A DNA stretch of 64,000 nt from Acidobacteriota bacterium (GCA_035471785.1 DATIPQ010000024.1:1-64000); one strand, 5' to 3'. Positions 17,704 to 27,449 are shown, numbered from the stretch's first letter. Numbers and translations are program-made. Notes: generated from the sequence alone by a model not told the origin.

Positions 17704-20172
17704 ATGCCGACCCACTCTCCGCCCAAGCGCAAGCGCCAGTTGGCGCGGGCCCGCAAGGTCATCGAAGAGGACTTTACAGCTCAAGGGAACGCTTTGCGCG
17801 CATTGGGTCGCATGACGGAGGAGATCGACGGCATCATCAAGGATGTTTCGGGCGAATTGCTCAAGGAAGAGCCGGTGGCCATGGTCGCCATCGGCGGCTA
17901 CGGTCGGAGCGAGCTCTTTCCGGCTTCCGACGTCGACTTGCTGATCGTTCACCTGGGGGAGCAGCAGGAGAAGGTCATCCGGGATTTTCTCCACCGCCTC
18001 TGGGATCTCGACTTGCAGGTGGGCCAGCAGGTGTGGCGCATGCAGGACCTGGAGTCCCTCGATCTGCAGTTCGCCGAGTTCGTGCTGGCGCTGCTGGACG
18101 CGCGCTTCGTGGCCGGCGACGAGGTGCTGGGGCGACGCTTTCTCAAGGGCGTCCTGCCGCCTTTCCTGCGACGCCAAGGAGATCAGCTTTCACAGCGTCT
18201 CATCGAGTTGACGCGCAAGCGTCACCAGGAGTTCGGCAACACCGTCTACCAACTGGAACCCGACATCAAGTCCTCTCCGGGAGGACTGCGCGACTACTGG
18301 ACCGCACAGTGGCTGCAGCGGTTGCTGGGAACCGAGGCTTTTCTGGCCGCTTCGGAAGACGAGATTCAGCGCGCTCACGAGTTTCTCTGCCGCATCCGCC
18401 TGGTGCTGCACTGGATGACCGGCCGCCGCCAGGACAAGCTGACCCACCGCCTCCAGGAAGAGGTTGCGGAGACGCTGGGATTCGGCAGCCGAGATCCCTC
18501 ATCGGCCGTGGAATCGCTCATGAACACTTATTTCCTGAGCGCCCACACCATCGTCCACCTGTGCCGGCGCAACGTCACGGCCGTCGATCCGCCGCCGCCT
18601 TCCGAGGCCATCGAGTGCGTGGGACGGGAGGTCTCGACGGCGGCCGACGTGGTGGGCCTGTTTTTGCATGGCCTTAAAGAGGGGCGTCCCCTGGGTGACT
18701 CGGCCCGCGACGCCGCCGTTCAAGCTCTCCCCGAAATGTCTTCGGGACTGCGTGCACCACGGGTGACGCAACTGCTGCGGGAGCTCTTTCAGCCCCGGCC
18801 AGGGCTTTATCGCACGCTCAGCGAGATGTACGAACTGGGCGTGTTGGAGATGCTCTTTCCCGAGTTCAGCAGCATTAAGGAAAGGGTCATCCGCGATTTC
18901 TATCACCGATACACGGTGGACGAGCATACCTTGCAGGCCATCAAGCATTGCGAAGAGTTGCTCGACCCCGAGAGTTGTCCCGACGGGCGCTTTGCGGCCC
19001 TTTTGAGGGAAACCCAGAAGCCTGAACTGCTGACTCTCTCGTTGCTGCTGCACGACGTGGGCAAGAGCCGGGAAGGGAATCACGCCCAGCGCAGCGCCCG
19101 GATGGCCCACCGAGCACTAAAGCGCCTGGGATTTCCCACTGAAGACATCGAGCGTGTATCCAACCTGATCCGCGATCATCTGGCCATGTCCAACGTGGCC
19201 TTTCGGCGCGATCTGGAAGATCCCAAGGTCATCGCCTCCTTCGCTGGGCGCTTCTCCGAGGTGGAACAGCTTCGTCTGCTTTGCCTGTTGACCTACGCTG
19301 ACATCCGCGCCGTGGGACCGGGAATCCTCAAAGACTGGCAACGGGACCTGCTCTTTCAGCTCTACGTGGCGGCCTACAACCATCTCACCCGAGGCTACGG
19401 AGCCGAGCGCATCTCCAGGCAGTCCATCTCCAAGCGGCTTCTCGACGACCTTCCCGAGGAAATCGATGCCGCCGCCTTCCAGGACTTTCTCAAGGGCTTC
19501 CCCAAGCGCTATCTGGTGAGCGTCGACCGACAGGAGATTTTTCAGCACTTCCGCATGTCGGCCCGCCTGCAAGAGGAACCCGTGCAGATCCGTCTCAACC
19601 GCCAGGACGAGCGCTGGCGCCTGTGCGTCCTCACCCCCGACCGCAAACGCCTCTTCGCCCACATCGCCGGGACCCTGACTTACTTCGACATGAACATCCT
19701 CAGGGGATACGGTTTCAGCAATGACCGGGGACTTGTACTCGACCTCTTCCAGTTCACCGACACGCGTGACCGCTTCGAGAAGAATGCCCAGGAAAGGGAA
19801 GCGTTCAAGCACCTTCTGAGGGCTGTCATTAAGGATGATGCTTCGATATCTAAACTGCTGCAAGAAAAGGCTAAAAGTCCACTCTTGCGGGATGTGGCCC
19901 GCCCCTTCGAGCCCACTGCCTACTTCGGCGAAAGCGACTCGGACGAGTACTCCATCCTCGAGGTAATCGCCCCCGATTCGCTGGGGCTGCTGCACCGAAT
20001 CGGAAGGGTGCTGGCGGCGGCCGATTGCGACATCGAACTGATCCTCATCTCCACCGAGGGATCGCGCGCGGTGGATGTCTTCTACCTCAGCCACCAGGGA
20101 CGCGCCCTGTCCCCCGACCAGCGGCGTCAAATCTCAAACTCCGTACTGGAAGCCATTGAAACCTCGCCATGA
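17704..20172 (+). CDS. glnD: Bifunctional PII uridylyltransferase / uridylyl-removing enzyme
   Basis: An 822-residue nitrogen sensor. Domains in order: nucleotidyltransferase with GGYGRSELFPASDVDLLI near residues 60-82, a helical GlnD linker (SPGGLRDYWTAQWL), an HD hydrolase domain with LLLHDVGKSREGNHAQRSA near residue 450, and two C-terminal ACT domains (about 640-690 and 755-805) that bind glutamine. It uridylylates PII when glutamine is low and removes UMP when glutamine is high. All signature residues are present. The stop overlaps the glnB start (ATGA), so the enzyme and its substrate are co-translated. Length is slightly below the 890 of the E. coli enzyme. Confidence 0.95.
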   Translation: MPTHSPPKRKRQLARARKVIEEDFTAQGNALRALGRMTEEIDGIIKDVSGELLKEEPVAMVAIGGYGRSELFPASDVDLLIVHLGEQQEKVIRDFLHRLWDLDLQVGQQVWRMQDLESLDLQFAEFVLALLDARFVAGDEVLGRRFLKGVLPPFLRRQGDQLSQRLIELTRKRHQEFGNTVYQLEPDIKSSPGGLRDYWTAQWLQRLLGTEAFLAASEDEIQRAHEFLCRIRLVLHWMTGRRQDKLTHRLQEEVAETLGFGSRDPSSAVESLMNTYFLSAHTIVHLCRRNVTAVDPPPPSEAIECVGREVSTAADVVGLFLHGLKEGRPLGDSARDAAVQALPEMSSGLRAPRVTQLLRELFQPRPGLYRTLSEMYELGVLEMLFPEFSSIKERVIRDFYHRYTVDEHTLQAIKHCEELLDPESCPDGRFAALLRETQKPELLTLSLLLHDVGKSREGNHAQRSARMAHRALKRLGFPTEDIERVSNLIRDHLAMSNVAFRRDLEDPKVIASFAGRFSEVEQLRLLCLLTYADIRAVGPGILKDWQRDLLFQLYVAAYNHLTRGYGAERISRQSISKRLLDDLPEEIDAAAFQDFLKGFPKRYLVSVDRQEIFQHFRMSARLQEEPVQIRLNRQDERWRLCVLTPDRKRLFAHIAGTLTYFDMNILRGYGFSNDRGLVLDLFQFTDTRDRFEKNAQEREAFKHLLRAVIKDDASISKLLQEKAKSPLLRDVARPFEPTAYFGESDSDEYSILEVIAPDSLGLLHRIGRVLAAADCDIELILISTEGSRAVDVFYLSHQGRALSPDQRRQISNSVLEAIETSP

Positions 20173-20501
20173 AACTGATCATCGCCATCATCCGTCCCAG
20201 CAAAGTGGAAGAAGTCAAAGATGCCCTCACCGAACTCAACGTGCGCGGCATGACCATTTCGGAAGTCCGCGGCCACGGACGTCAGCGGGGCCATACCGCC
20301 ATCTACCGCGGCCAGGAATACAAGGTCTCCCTGCTGCCCAAGATCAAGGTGGAGTTGGTTCTGCCCGACGAGCAGGCCGAAGAAGTCATCCGCACCATCA
20401 TCGAAACCGCCCGCACCGGCGAAATCGGCGACGGGCGCGTCTTCGTGGTTCCGGTCGAAGAAGGCTACAACATCCGCACCGGCGAACGCGACATTACTTG
20501 A
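20169..20501 (+). CDS. glnB: Nitrogen regulatory protein PII
   Basis: A 110-residue PII signal protein. The T-loop keeps the uridylylation tyrosine at residue 51 (YRGQEY), the Walker-like segment TGEIGDGRVFV lies near residues 82-92, and RTGE is present near the C-terminus. PII trimers sense 2-oxoglutarate and ATP/ADP, and in their unmodified or UMP form direct GlnE and other partners. The GRQRGH and Tyr51 pattern fits GlnB/GlnK rather than the divergent cyanobacterial type; glnB is preferred because the gene pairs with glnD and no amtB is beside it. It ends 10 bases from the convergent glnE. Confidence 0.95.
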   Translation: MKLIIAIIRPSKVEEVKDALTELNVRGMTISEVRGHGRQRGHTAIYRGQEYKVSLLPKIKVELVLPDEQAEEVIRTIIETARTGEIGDGRVFVVPVEEGYNIRTGERDIT

Positions 20502-20511
20502 AGGGATGGCG

Positions 20512-23460
20512 TTAGTGGAAATGGCGATGGTAAAGGCGGCGGACGGCGTGGCGGTGGTGGAGGTAGGTGTCGAGCAGGTCCTGGGGGTCGAGGTCGGCGG
20601 TCAGGTGAGCCAGGAGACGAGCTTCCTGAGGATCGTTGGGGATTGAATTGGCGGATCTTTCCTGCACCAGCCGGCTGACGGCTTCCAGGCGGCGGTAGAA
20701 GTGTAAAGCGTCCACAAGGGCGGCGGCGGACTCTTCCTTGAGGGCGCCCTGGAGGCGGAGTTTGGAAAGGGCGCGGGCGGTGTTGGGCTCGGGCAGGGCC
20801 TGCGCCAGTTGCAGGCTCTGGACGATGAAATAGATGTCCATCAGGCCGCCCGGGCCGACCTTGAAGTCGTAGCGCTCCTCGTTTTTCTCTTCAGACAGCT
20901 CCTTTTCCTGGCGTTCTCGCAAGCCGGCCAAAGAGCTCCGTTCGTCCTTTTGGAGCGCTTGGGGGGAATTCCAGAAGAGGTCGGGACAGGGATCGTCCAA
21001 GTGGCGAGTCAGCACGGCGGACGCCTTGACGTAGGCCACCCGCTCCCAAGCCTCAGCCCGATCCTTGAGGTACCGGTGAAAGTCTGCAAGTGCAATGGCG
21101 GGGTCGCCGTGGCGGCCTTCGGGGCGCAGCCGGAAGTCGAGGCGGTAAGCGCGTCCGGCGGCCGTCAGCTCTTCCAGCAATCCGCGCAAGCGACGGACGA
21201 AGGCGTCCAACAGCGGCAGGTCGGGGACGTCCTGGCTGTGGAAGACCAGCATCAGGTCGAGGTCGGAGTGGTAGGTCAACTCCGATCCGCCCAGCTTGCC
21301 CAGGGCCAGGACAGCCATGGGGAGTTCCCGCAGATCGTCGATCGACTCCAGAGCTTCGTCAAAGGCCCATTTCAAGCAAGACGCAGCCAGCGAACTGAGC
21401 AGTCTGCGGGCCTGTTCGCCGGAGATGACTTCCTCCAGCTCCAGCACGGCAATCTTGAATTCTTCACGGCGCTTGAGTGTGCGCAGGGCATCGGCATCGG
21501 GACAGCCCTCGACCTCGATATCAGCGTCATCGGCCATGGCCTCTTTCCACTCCTCGGGGCGGTTCACCCCGTCCAGCAGTTCGGGGTTGGCGATAAGCGT
21601 TTCCGAGAGCAGGTTGCCTGCAGCCAGAATGTCGAAGAGCCGGGCCGCCAGGGAGCGGTTTTCCACCAGGCCGCGGTAGAGTCCGTTGCGGGCTCCGCTG
21701 GCTTCGGCCAGGCGGTCGAGGCGGCTGAAGAGGCGCTCGGCTCGAGGCATCCTCTGGGCGGCTTCGATCAGCGCCGGCGCCAGGTTGGCCACCAGATTGC
21801 GGAGCCGTGAAGGGGACTCGGGAAAGGCCGGAGCCGAGGCCAGCATCTGCAGTCCGTTTTGAATGACTTCGGGCTTTTCCACCTCCTTGCGCTTGAGCCA
21901 GTCAACGCCTTCTTCGCCCCTCAGGTCAGGATTGAGCAGCAGTTCCTCGAAGCCTTCAGGCAGGTGCTTGTCCTCGAAGAGAGACTCGAAGATCTGACGC
22001 ACGTTGCTGCTGTGACGGCGCATCTCCGATTGCAGCGTGGGCCTTTCCTGCTGCTCGCCCTCGTCCTGATGCGGGGCCAGACGCATGAGCCGGCTGAGGA
22101 CCTCCAGTTGGCGGGCATCTTCCGGCAGCGTATGGGTCTGGCGGTCCTCGGCCAGTTGCAGCTTGTGCTCGAGTATGCGCAAAAAGCGGTAGGCCTCGCG
22201 CAGGTCGCGGAAGGTCTGATGGGCGATGAATCCGCGGTCCACCAGCACCGTCAGGGCCCGCAAGGTCTGGGTCGTCCGCAGCTCGGCCTGTTCGCCCCCG
22301 TGCAGAAGCTGGAAAGCCTGCACGAAGAATTCCACCTCGCGGATTCCCCCGATGCCCAGCTTGACGTTGCGTTCCTCTTCACCCAAAGAACGCATCTTCT
22401 GGTCGGTGCGCCGCTTCAGCCAACGCACCTCTTCCACAGCCGCCAGATCGATATAGCGGCGGTAGACGAAACGTTGGGCCAGCTTCAGGAATCGCCGCCC
22501 CAGTTCGGCATGGCCGGCCACAACCCGGCACTTGATGAAAGCCAGGCGGTCGGCGGTGTCAGCCCAGGTCTCGAAATAGCTGCGGAAGGCTTCCAGAGAG
22601 TAGGCGATCTGGCCCGTGGAGCCCATGGGACGAAGTCGCAAGTCCACGCGGTAGAGGCTGCCTTCGCCGCTGGGTTCGCTGAGCATGCGGGTCAGAGTCC
22701 GCCCCAGGCGCAGCATGGCGCGGTCGTTCTCCCCCTGGTCGAAGACATAGACCAGATCGATGTCCGAGCTGAAATTGAGTTCGCAGCCGCCCAGCTTGCC
22801 CATGGCCAGCACGGCAAAAGAGGGCGAGGCCAATTCCGACTTGCGGCAGGCCAGCTCGAAAACGGACTGCAGAATGGCATCGGCCAAAGCCGAGATCTGG
22901 GACATGGAATCGGGCAGATCGATCAACTCGAGAACTTCCTGAGCCGCGATTCGCAGATTCTCCCTGCGGCGCATCCGGCGCAGTGCGTCCAGGGCCGAGG
23001 GGATGTGTTCGAAAGGCCTGACGGCGTCTTCGGCCTGGCGCAGGAAATAGTCGCGGTCCTGCGGCTGTTCGAGGTTTCCCCGGTCGAGAATCCAGTAGAC
23101 GTACTCGGGGTTGCGGACGAAGGTCTGAGTCAGATAGCCCGACGACGCCAGAATCCACACCAGACGGGCCAGAGCCGCGCGGTTTTCCATCAAGAAAGAA
23201 ATCAAGACGGCCGGGTTTTGCAGCGCCCCGAAGACATCTTCGAGGCGGGGAAGGACGGCGTCGGGATTGGGGCAATCGGCGATCTCCTCCAGCAGGGAAG
23301 AGAGCAAGTCGGCCAGGCGCTCGGGTTGGCCGATGCGGCGAGCCAGGCTTTGCAGACGCTCATCGGCCCGTGCCGGGTCGGTGAAACCGAAGCGGGCCAG
23401 GAAGGCTTCAGCTTCCCGGCCCGCCAACTCGGGCGAAAGAATGAGGTCCCGCGCCTGCAT
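20512..23460 (-). CDS. glnE: Glutamine synthetase adenylyltransferase / adenylyl-removing enzyme
   Basis: A 982-residue two-headed enzyme. Each half has a nucleotidyltransferase core: AMGKLGGCELNFSSDIDLVY near residues 218-237 (deadenylylation half) and ALGKLGGSELTYHSDLDLML near residues 718-738 (adenylylation half), each followed by a helical GlnE domain (KLGIGGIREVEFFVQ; KVGPGGLMDIYFIVQ). It modifies the conserved tyrosine of GlnA under control of PII and glutamine. Length matches the family (about 950). It lies 39 bases downstream of glnA on the same strand, so the target and its modifying enzyme are probably co-transcribed. Confidence 0.95.
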   Translation of the reverse strand: MQARDLILSPELAGREAEAFLARFGFTDPARADERLQSLARRIGQPERLADLLSSLLEEIADCPNPDAVLPRLEDVFGALQNPAVLISFLMENRAALARLVWILASSGYLTQTFVRNPEYVYWILDRGNLEQPQDRDYFLRQAEDAVRPFEHIPSALDALRRMRRRENLRIAAQEVLELIDLPDSMSQISALADAILQSVFELACRKSELASPSFAVLAMGKLGGCELNFSSDIDLVYVFDQGENDRAMLRLGRTLTRMLSEPSGEGSLYRVDLRLRPMGSTGQIAYSLEAFRSYFETWADTADRLAFIKCRVVAGHAELGRRFLKLAQRFVYRRYIDLAAVEEVRWLKRRTDQKMRSLGEEERNVKLGIGGIREVEFFVQAFQLLHGGEQAELRTTQTLRALTVLVDRGFIAHQTFRDLREAYRFLRILEHKLQLAEDRQTHTLPEDARQLEVLSRLMRLAPHQDEGEQQERPTLQSEMRRHSSNVRQIFESLFEDKHLPEGFEELLLNPDLRGEEGVDWLKRKEVEKPEVIQNGLQMLASAPAFPESPSRLRNLVANLAPALIEAAQRMPRAERLFSRLDRLAEASGARNGLYRGLVENRSLAARLFDILAAGNLLSETLIANPELLDGVNRPEEWKEAMADDADIEVEGCPDADALRTLKRREEFKIAVLELEEVISGEQARRLLSSLAASCLKWAFDEALESIDDLRELPMAVLALGKLGGSELTYHSDLDLMLVFHSQDVPDLPLLDAFVRRLRGLLEELTAAGRAYRLDFRLRPEGRHGDPAIALADFHRYLKDRAEAWERVAYVKASAVLTRHLDDPCPDLFWNSPQALQKDERSSLAGLRERQEKELSEEKNEERYDFKVGPGGLMDIYFIVQSLQLAQALPEPNTARALSKLRLQGALKEESAAALVDALHFYRRLEAVSRLVQERSANSIPNDPQEARLLAHLTADLDPQDLLDTYLHHRHAVRRLYHRHFH

Positions 23461-23499
23461 GGCTTCAGCATAGCCGATGCCCCTGTAGGCGCGAAGCCG

Positions 23500-24915
23500 C
23501 TAAATATCGAAGTAGAGGGCGAACTCGTAGGGGTGGGGCCGCAGCCGCATGGGTTCGACCTCGTGCTTCCACTTGTACTCCAACCAGCTTTCGATCAGGT
23601 CGGAGGTGAAGACATCACCCTGCAGCAGGTAGTCGTGGTCGTCTTTCAGGGCCGCCAGGGACTCCTCCAGACTGGCCGGGAGGTTGGCCACTTCGGCCAT
23701 CTCTTCCGGCTCCAGGTCGTAGAGGTCTTTGTCCATCGGATCGGGCGGGGCGACCTTGTTCTGGATGCCGTCCAATCCCGCCATCATCATGGCCGCAAAA
23801 GCCAGATATCCATTGGCTGAAGGGTCGGGAGAACGGAATTCGATGCGCTTCGACTTCTCGCTGCGCGAGTAGGCCGGAATGCGGACGCAGGCGCTGCGGT
23901 TGCGCTGCGAGTAGATGAGGTTGATGGGGGCCTCGTATCCCGGCACCAGGCGGCGGTAGGAATTGGTGGTGGGGGCGCAGAAAGCCAGCAGCGAGGGAGC
24001 GTGCTTGAGGATCCCCCCGATGTAGTGGACCGCCTCGCGGCTCAGATCGGCGTAGGTTCCCGCCTGATAGAAGAGGTTCTTGCCATCCTTCCAGAGACTT
24101 TGGTGGCAGTGCATTCCCGAGCCGTTGTCGGTGAAAACCGGCTTGGGCATGAGCGTGACCGTCTTGTTGTGGCGGCGTGCAACATTCTTGATAATGTACT
24201 TGAACTTGAGCAAGTTATCTCCCATCTGACGCAGGGTATCGAAGCGCATGTCGATCTCGCACTGGCCGCCGCTGCCCACTTCGTGATGGTGGACCTCAAC
24301 CTCGATTCCCACCTGCTTGAGCAGCAGCATCATCTCGGTGCGGATGTCCTGCAGAGAGTCCATGGGAGGGACGGGAAAGTAGCCTTCCTTGTAGCGCGGC
24401 TTGTAACCCAGGTTGGGCTGCTCGTCGCGGGCCGTGTTCCAGGGACCCTCGACGGAATCGACCTGGTGGAAAGAGCGGTTGGGCGAGACCTCGAAGCGAA
24501 TGTCGTCAAAGACGAAGAACTCGGGCTCGGGACCGAAGTATACGGTGTCGGCGATGCCGGTGGATTGCAGATATTTTTCAGCCTTGGTAGCCACATAGCG
24601 GGGATCGCGGCTGTAGGGCTCGCCGGTGATGGGGTCGCCCACGTTGCAGAAGAGAACCAAGGTGGGCTCTGCCGTGAAGGGGTCTTCAAAGGCGCTCTCA
24701 GGATCGGGGAAGAGAAGCATGTCGCTTTCCTGGATCTTCTGGAAGCCCCGAATGCTGGAACCGTCGAATCCGAAGCCTTCTTCGAAACTGTCCTCGTCCA
24801 ACATGTCCGACGTCACGGTAAAGTGCTGCCACAGCCCCGGCAGGTCACAAAACCGCAGGTCAACCGCCTTGATTTCACGCTCCCTGGCGAACTGGATGAC
24901 TTCTTTGGCGTTCAT
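23500..24915 (-). CDS. glnA: Type I glutamine synthetase
   Basis: A 471-residue dodecameric-type glutamine synthetase, making glutamine from glutamate, ammonia and ATP. The N-terminal beta-grasp signature [11 protein letters not shown] is at residues 48-58, the metal-binding [10 protein letters not shown] at 128-137, the ATP region [19 protein letters not shown] near 258-276, and [20 protein letters not shown] near 357-376. The adenylylation site is Tyr399 within [12 protein letters not shown], so it is of the GSI-beta, GlnE-regulated kind. AGGAG lies 10 bases before the ATG. A perfect 12 bp palindrome CCGAAATTTCGG lies 95 bp upstream. No sigma-54 promoter was found by eye. Confidence 0.97.
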   Translation of the reverse strand: MNAKEVIQFAREREIKAVDLRFCDLPGLWQHFTVTSDMLDEDSFEEGFGFDGSSIRGFQKIQESDMLLFPDPESAFEDPFTAEPTLVLFCNVGDPITGEPYSRDPRYVATKAEKYLQSTGIADTVYFGPEPEFFVFDDIRFEVSPNRSFHQVDSVEGPWNTARDEQPNLGYKPRYKEGYFPVPPMDSLQDIRTEMMLLLKQVGIEVEVHHHEVGSGGQCEIDMRFDTLRQMGDNLLKFKYIIKNVARRHNKTVTLMPKPVFTDNGSGMHCHQSLWKDGKNLFYQAGTYADLSREAVHYIGGILKHAPSLLAFCAPTTNSYRRLVPGYEAPINLIYSQRNRSACVRIPAYSRSEKSKRIEFRSPDPSANGYLAFAAMMMAGLDGIQNKVAPPDPMDKDLYDLEPEEMAEVANLPASLEESLAALKDDHDYLLQGDVFTSDLIESWLEYKWKHEVEPMRLRPHPYEFALYFDI

Positions 24916-25009
24916 TTTGCTCGGTCTCCTGAAAAGAGGTTTGCACTACTGGAAGGAGGGAGCGTAGCACATATCCTCTGACACGAGCGAGAGCGGAATA
25001 CAAATATCG

Positions 25010-25021
25010 CCGAAATTTCGG
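25010..25021. promoter_or_regulatory. 12 bp palindrome upstream of glnA
   Basis: CCGAAATTTCGG is a perfect 12 bp palindrome in the 271 bp region between divergent glnA and the CDGSH gene. It is a plausible operator for a dimeric regulator, but no matching regulator is identified. Confidence 0.3.
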
Positions 25022-25186
25022 ATTTCCTTCTACACTAGACGGGAAAACGACCTATTTTGCGGCCTGCTGTAAGCGTAACTCCGGCAATTTGACGTCTGAC
25101 GACTTACACTCCTAACTGAGAAAAAGCCGATTCGGTCGTTTTGAGAAAGGATCCGCTTCCAAACGGCCTGTGCTACTCTTTGCTTC

Positions 25187-25414
25187 ATGTCCACGGAAAT
25201 CATCTGCAAGAACAACGGGCCCCTGCGCATCTCGGGGGATTTCAAGATCTTCGATGCTGAGGGGAATCAATTCGACCTGGCCGGCCGCACGGTGATTTCG
25301 CTGTGCCGCTGCGGGCGCACCGGCAACTCGCCTTTCTGCGACGGCAGCCACAAGGAGTGCGCTTTTGATTCGGTTGTTGCAGCCCGCAAGCTGCCTCCGC
25401 CGCCCGGGAAGTAG
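25187..25414 (+). CDS. CDGSH iron-sulfur domain protein
   Basis: A 75-residue single-CDGSH protein. Cys40, Cys42, Cys51 and His55 match the 3Cys-1His pattern C-x-C-x2-T-x3-P-x-C-D-G-S-H that holds a redox-active, labile [2Fe-2S] cluster. An N-terminal beta-rich part (CKNNGPLRISGDFKIFD) is the segment often seen in bacterial members. Soluble, no membrane anchor. It stands alone on the plus strand, divergent from glnA, with a possible hairpin terminator about 135 bases downstream. Role in iron-sulfur or redox handling is inferred from the family only. Confidence 0.9.
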   Translation: MSTEIICKNNGPLRISGDFKIFDAEGNQFDLAGRTVISLCRCGRTGNSPFCDGSHKECAFDSVVAARKLPPPPGK

Positions 25415-25549
25415 CTCGAAACCCTCCACATTCGGTCAACCGGGGGGATTTGCGCCTCTAGCCCGGTCACGTCTGCATGTTCGTTTAACGTGTATTATGT
25501 CAATAAATGCGAGAGGGCTTAGGAGGTGTTGTCGTCGGCCGTGAAAGGC

Positions 25550-25574
25550 GGGCGCAGGAATGCGGCGCCCTTTT
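25550..25574 (+). terminator. Candidate hairpin terminator
   Basis: GGGCGC (25550-25555) pairs with GCGCCC (25565-25570) across a 9 base loop, followed directly by TTTT. It could end transcription after the CDGSH gene or of a short RNA starting within 25415-25550. Confidence 0.35.
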
Positions 25575-25600
25575 GCACCAAGATCATGCAGGGCCTCGCC

Positions 25601-26086
25601 CTACATCTTGTACTTGCCCAGGTCTTCCGGATTGAGGTTCTCGAGCCATTTCTTGACCTCTTCCGGATCGGCGTTCTCTTTTTCCAGCGTAATGTTGCGG
25701 GAGCTCTCGATCACCTGTTCGGTGACGAAGATGGGACAGTCGGTGCGCAGAGCCACGGCGATGGCGTCGGAGGGCCGGCTGTCGATGATGACGGGTCCGC
25801 CGTCCTGAATCAAATGAATGACGGCGAAGAACGTGCTCTCTTTCAATTCCGTCACCACCACCTTCTCCACCTCGCCTCCCAATTGGCCGATGAGATTCTT
25901 GATGAGATCGTGAGTCATGGGCCGCGGAGTGTCGATGCGTTCGATTTGAAGGGCGATGGCGTTGGCTTCGAAAATGCCTACCCAGATCGGCAAGAGCGTG
26001 GTCTTGTCGTTGTCTTGCAGGATTACGATAGGCGAGTTGGTGATGGGATCCATCATCAGCCCTTTGATTCTAAACTCGCGTTCCAT
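25601..26086 (-). CDS. Bifunctional nuclease family protein (DUF151)
   Basis: A 161-residue protein of the BFN/DUF151 family. Its hallmarks are visible: IKGLMMDPITNSPIVIL, then LLPIWVGIFEANAIALQIE, HDLIKNLI, and RPSDAIAVALRTDCPIFV with its SDAIA motif near residues 105-110. Some homologues show RNase and DNase activity, though most bacterial members are uncharacterised. The gene starts inside the last 17 bases of miaB on the same strand, so the two are translationally coupled. The C-terminal KKWLENLNPEDLGKYKM tail is the usual end for this family. Confidence 0.88.
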   Translation of the reverse strand: MEREFRIKGLMMDPITNSPIVILQDNDKTTLLPIWVGIFEANAIALQIERIDTPRPMTHDLIKNLIGQLGGEVEKVVVTELKESTFFAVIHLIQDGGPVIIDSRPSDAIAVALRTDCPIFVTEQVIESSRNITLEKENADPEEVKKWLENLNPEDLGKYKM

Positions 26087-27449
26087 GCTGCCTCCTCCGT
26101 GGGCCTCCAGCCAGGGCCGCGGGAGTCACGCGCTCTCCCTTGAGGCTGTTGGGACCGACATCTGTAATGCGTAGAGAGACGAATTCGCCGGCCTCTTCCT
26201 CTCCTGCGAAGTTGACGACCTTGCCGCTGAGGGTGCGTCCGAAGCGGTTTTCTCCGTCGCGGGCCAGGCCCTCTACAAGGACCTCCACTTCCCGCCCCAG
26301 ATAGCGCTGCTTGTGCAGATCGAGCTGGATTCCCTTCTGCATTCTTTGCAGCATCATCAGGCGGCGTGTTTTCACGTCCTCCGGCACGTCGTCTTGCCAG
26401 GGCATGGCCTCGGTGTATGGCCGGGGCGAATATTTAAAGGAGAACATCGACTCGAAGCCCACTCGAGAAACGACTTCAAGGGTTCGCTCGAAGTCTTCCT
26501 CGCTCTCGCCGGGAAAACCGACGATGACGTCGGTTGAAAAGGCGATGGGACGGCCGCAGCGCTTGAATTTGTCCACCAGTTCCAGAAACCACTGGCTGGT
26601 GTACTGGCGCCGCATGCGTTTCAGCACCGAATCGGACCCCGATTGAAGAGGCAGATGCACCTGGTTGCAAATGTTGGGATAGGAGGCGATCACCTCGATG
26701 GCCTGGTCGCGGAAGTCGCGCGGATGAGGCGAGGTAAAGCGCACCCGCCGCAGGCCTTGGATCTCGGCCACCCGGGCCAGCAAGTCGGCGAACTTGAAGC
26801 CGGAATCGGAGGGGTCTTTGTAGCTGTTGACCGTCTGTCCCAGCAGCAGTACCTCGACGAATCCGTCTCCAGCGGCCTGGCGCGCTTCCTCCAGTATGTG
26901 AAGGGCCGGGCGGTTGCGTTCCCTGCCCCGGGTAAAGGGCACGATGCAGAAGCTGCAGCGCTTGTTGCAGCCTTCCATGATGGTGATGTTGGCGCGGAAG
27001 CCGCTGCTGCGGTCGACCGAGGAGATCTCGACGGGAGCCTTGTCCTCGAGAAATCGGGTGGCCACCCTGCCGGCCCCCTGTTTGGCGCGCCCTTGCCGCA
27101 CTTCTTCCAGCAGGTCGGGAATCTCGTGATAGAGATGAGTCCCCACCACCAGGTCGACGAATGGCGCCCTGTCGACCATCGTCTCCCCTTCCTGCTGGGC
27201 CACGCAGCCCACCACGCCGATGGTGAATTCCGGATCGGCTTTCTTGCGCGACTTGAACTCTCCCAGACGGCTGTAAACTTTCTGAGCCGCCTTCTCGCGG
27301 ACGCTGCAAGTGTTGAGGAGGTAGACGTCGGCCTGGTCGGGATGAGCGGCTGCCACCATGCCCTGATGGGAGAGAAGACCGGCAATCTTTTCCGAGTCGT
27401 GCTCGTTCATCTGGCAGCCGAAAGTCTCAATGTAATAGCGACGCGCCAT
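26070..27449 (-). CDS. miaB: tRNA-2-methylthio-N6-isopentenyladenosine synthase
   Basis: A 459-residue methylthiotransferase that adds a methylthio group at C2 of i6A37 in tRNAs reading UNN codons. The N-terminal MTTase domain has its cluster cysteines in FGCQMNEHDS (Cys11), NTCSVREKA and VGCVAQQEG. The radical-SAM core carries CNKRCSFCIVPFTRGRERNR near residues 159-178. A C-terminal TRAM domain (LGREVEVLVEG to EFVSLRITD) is intact. Length is normal. It overlaps the start of the DUF151 gene. The ATG at 27449 begins exactly at the family's conserved YYIETFGCQMN segment. Confidence 0.96.
   Translation of the reverse strand: MARRYYIETFGCQMNEHDSEKIAGLLSHQGMVAAAHPDQADVYLLNTCSVREKAAQKVYSRLGEFKSRKKADPEFTIGVVGCVAQQEGETMVDRAPFVDLVVGTHLYHEIPDLLEEVRQGRAKQGAGRVATRFLEDKAPVEISSVDRSSGFRANITIMEGCNKRCSFCIVPFTRGRERNRPALHILEEARQAAGDGFVEVLLLGQTVNSYKDPSDSGFKFADLLARVAEIQGLRRVRFTSPHPRDFRDQAIEVIASYPNICNQVHLPLQSGSDSVLKRMRRQYTSQWFLELVDKFKRCGRPIAFSTDVIVGFPGESEEDFERTLEVVSRVGFESMFSFKYSPRPYTEAMPWQDDVPEDVKTRRLMMLQRMQKGIQLDLHKQRYLGREVEVLVEGLARDGENRFGRTLSGKVVNFAGEEEAGEFVSLRITDVGPNSLKGERVTPAALAGGPRRRQHGTRV

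Noticed and set aside
18499-19110. Minus-strand open frames inside glnD
   Set aside because: They oppose the HD domain of glnD and lack starts with ribosome sites.
21859-23820. A 653-codon open frame antisense to glnE
   Set aside because: Composition is typical of an antisense shadow and it overlaps both catalytic halves of a well-supported enzyme.
24916-25186. Sigma-54 promoter for glnA
   Set aside because: No GGCAC-N5-TTGC-like element was found on the minus strand by eye in the 271 bp upstream of glnA.
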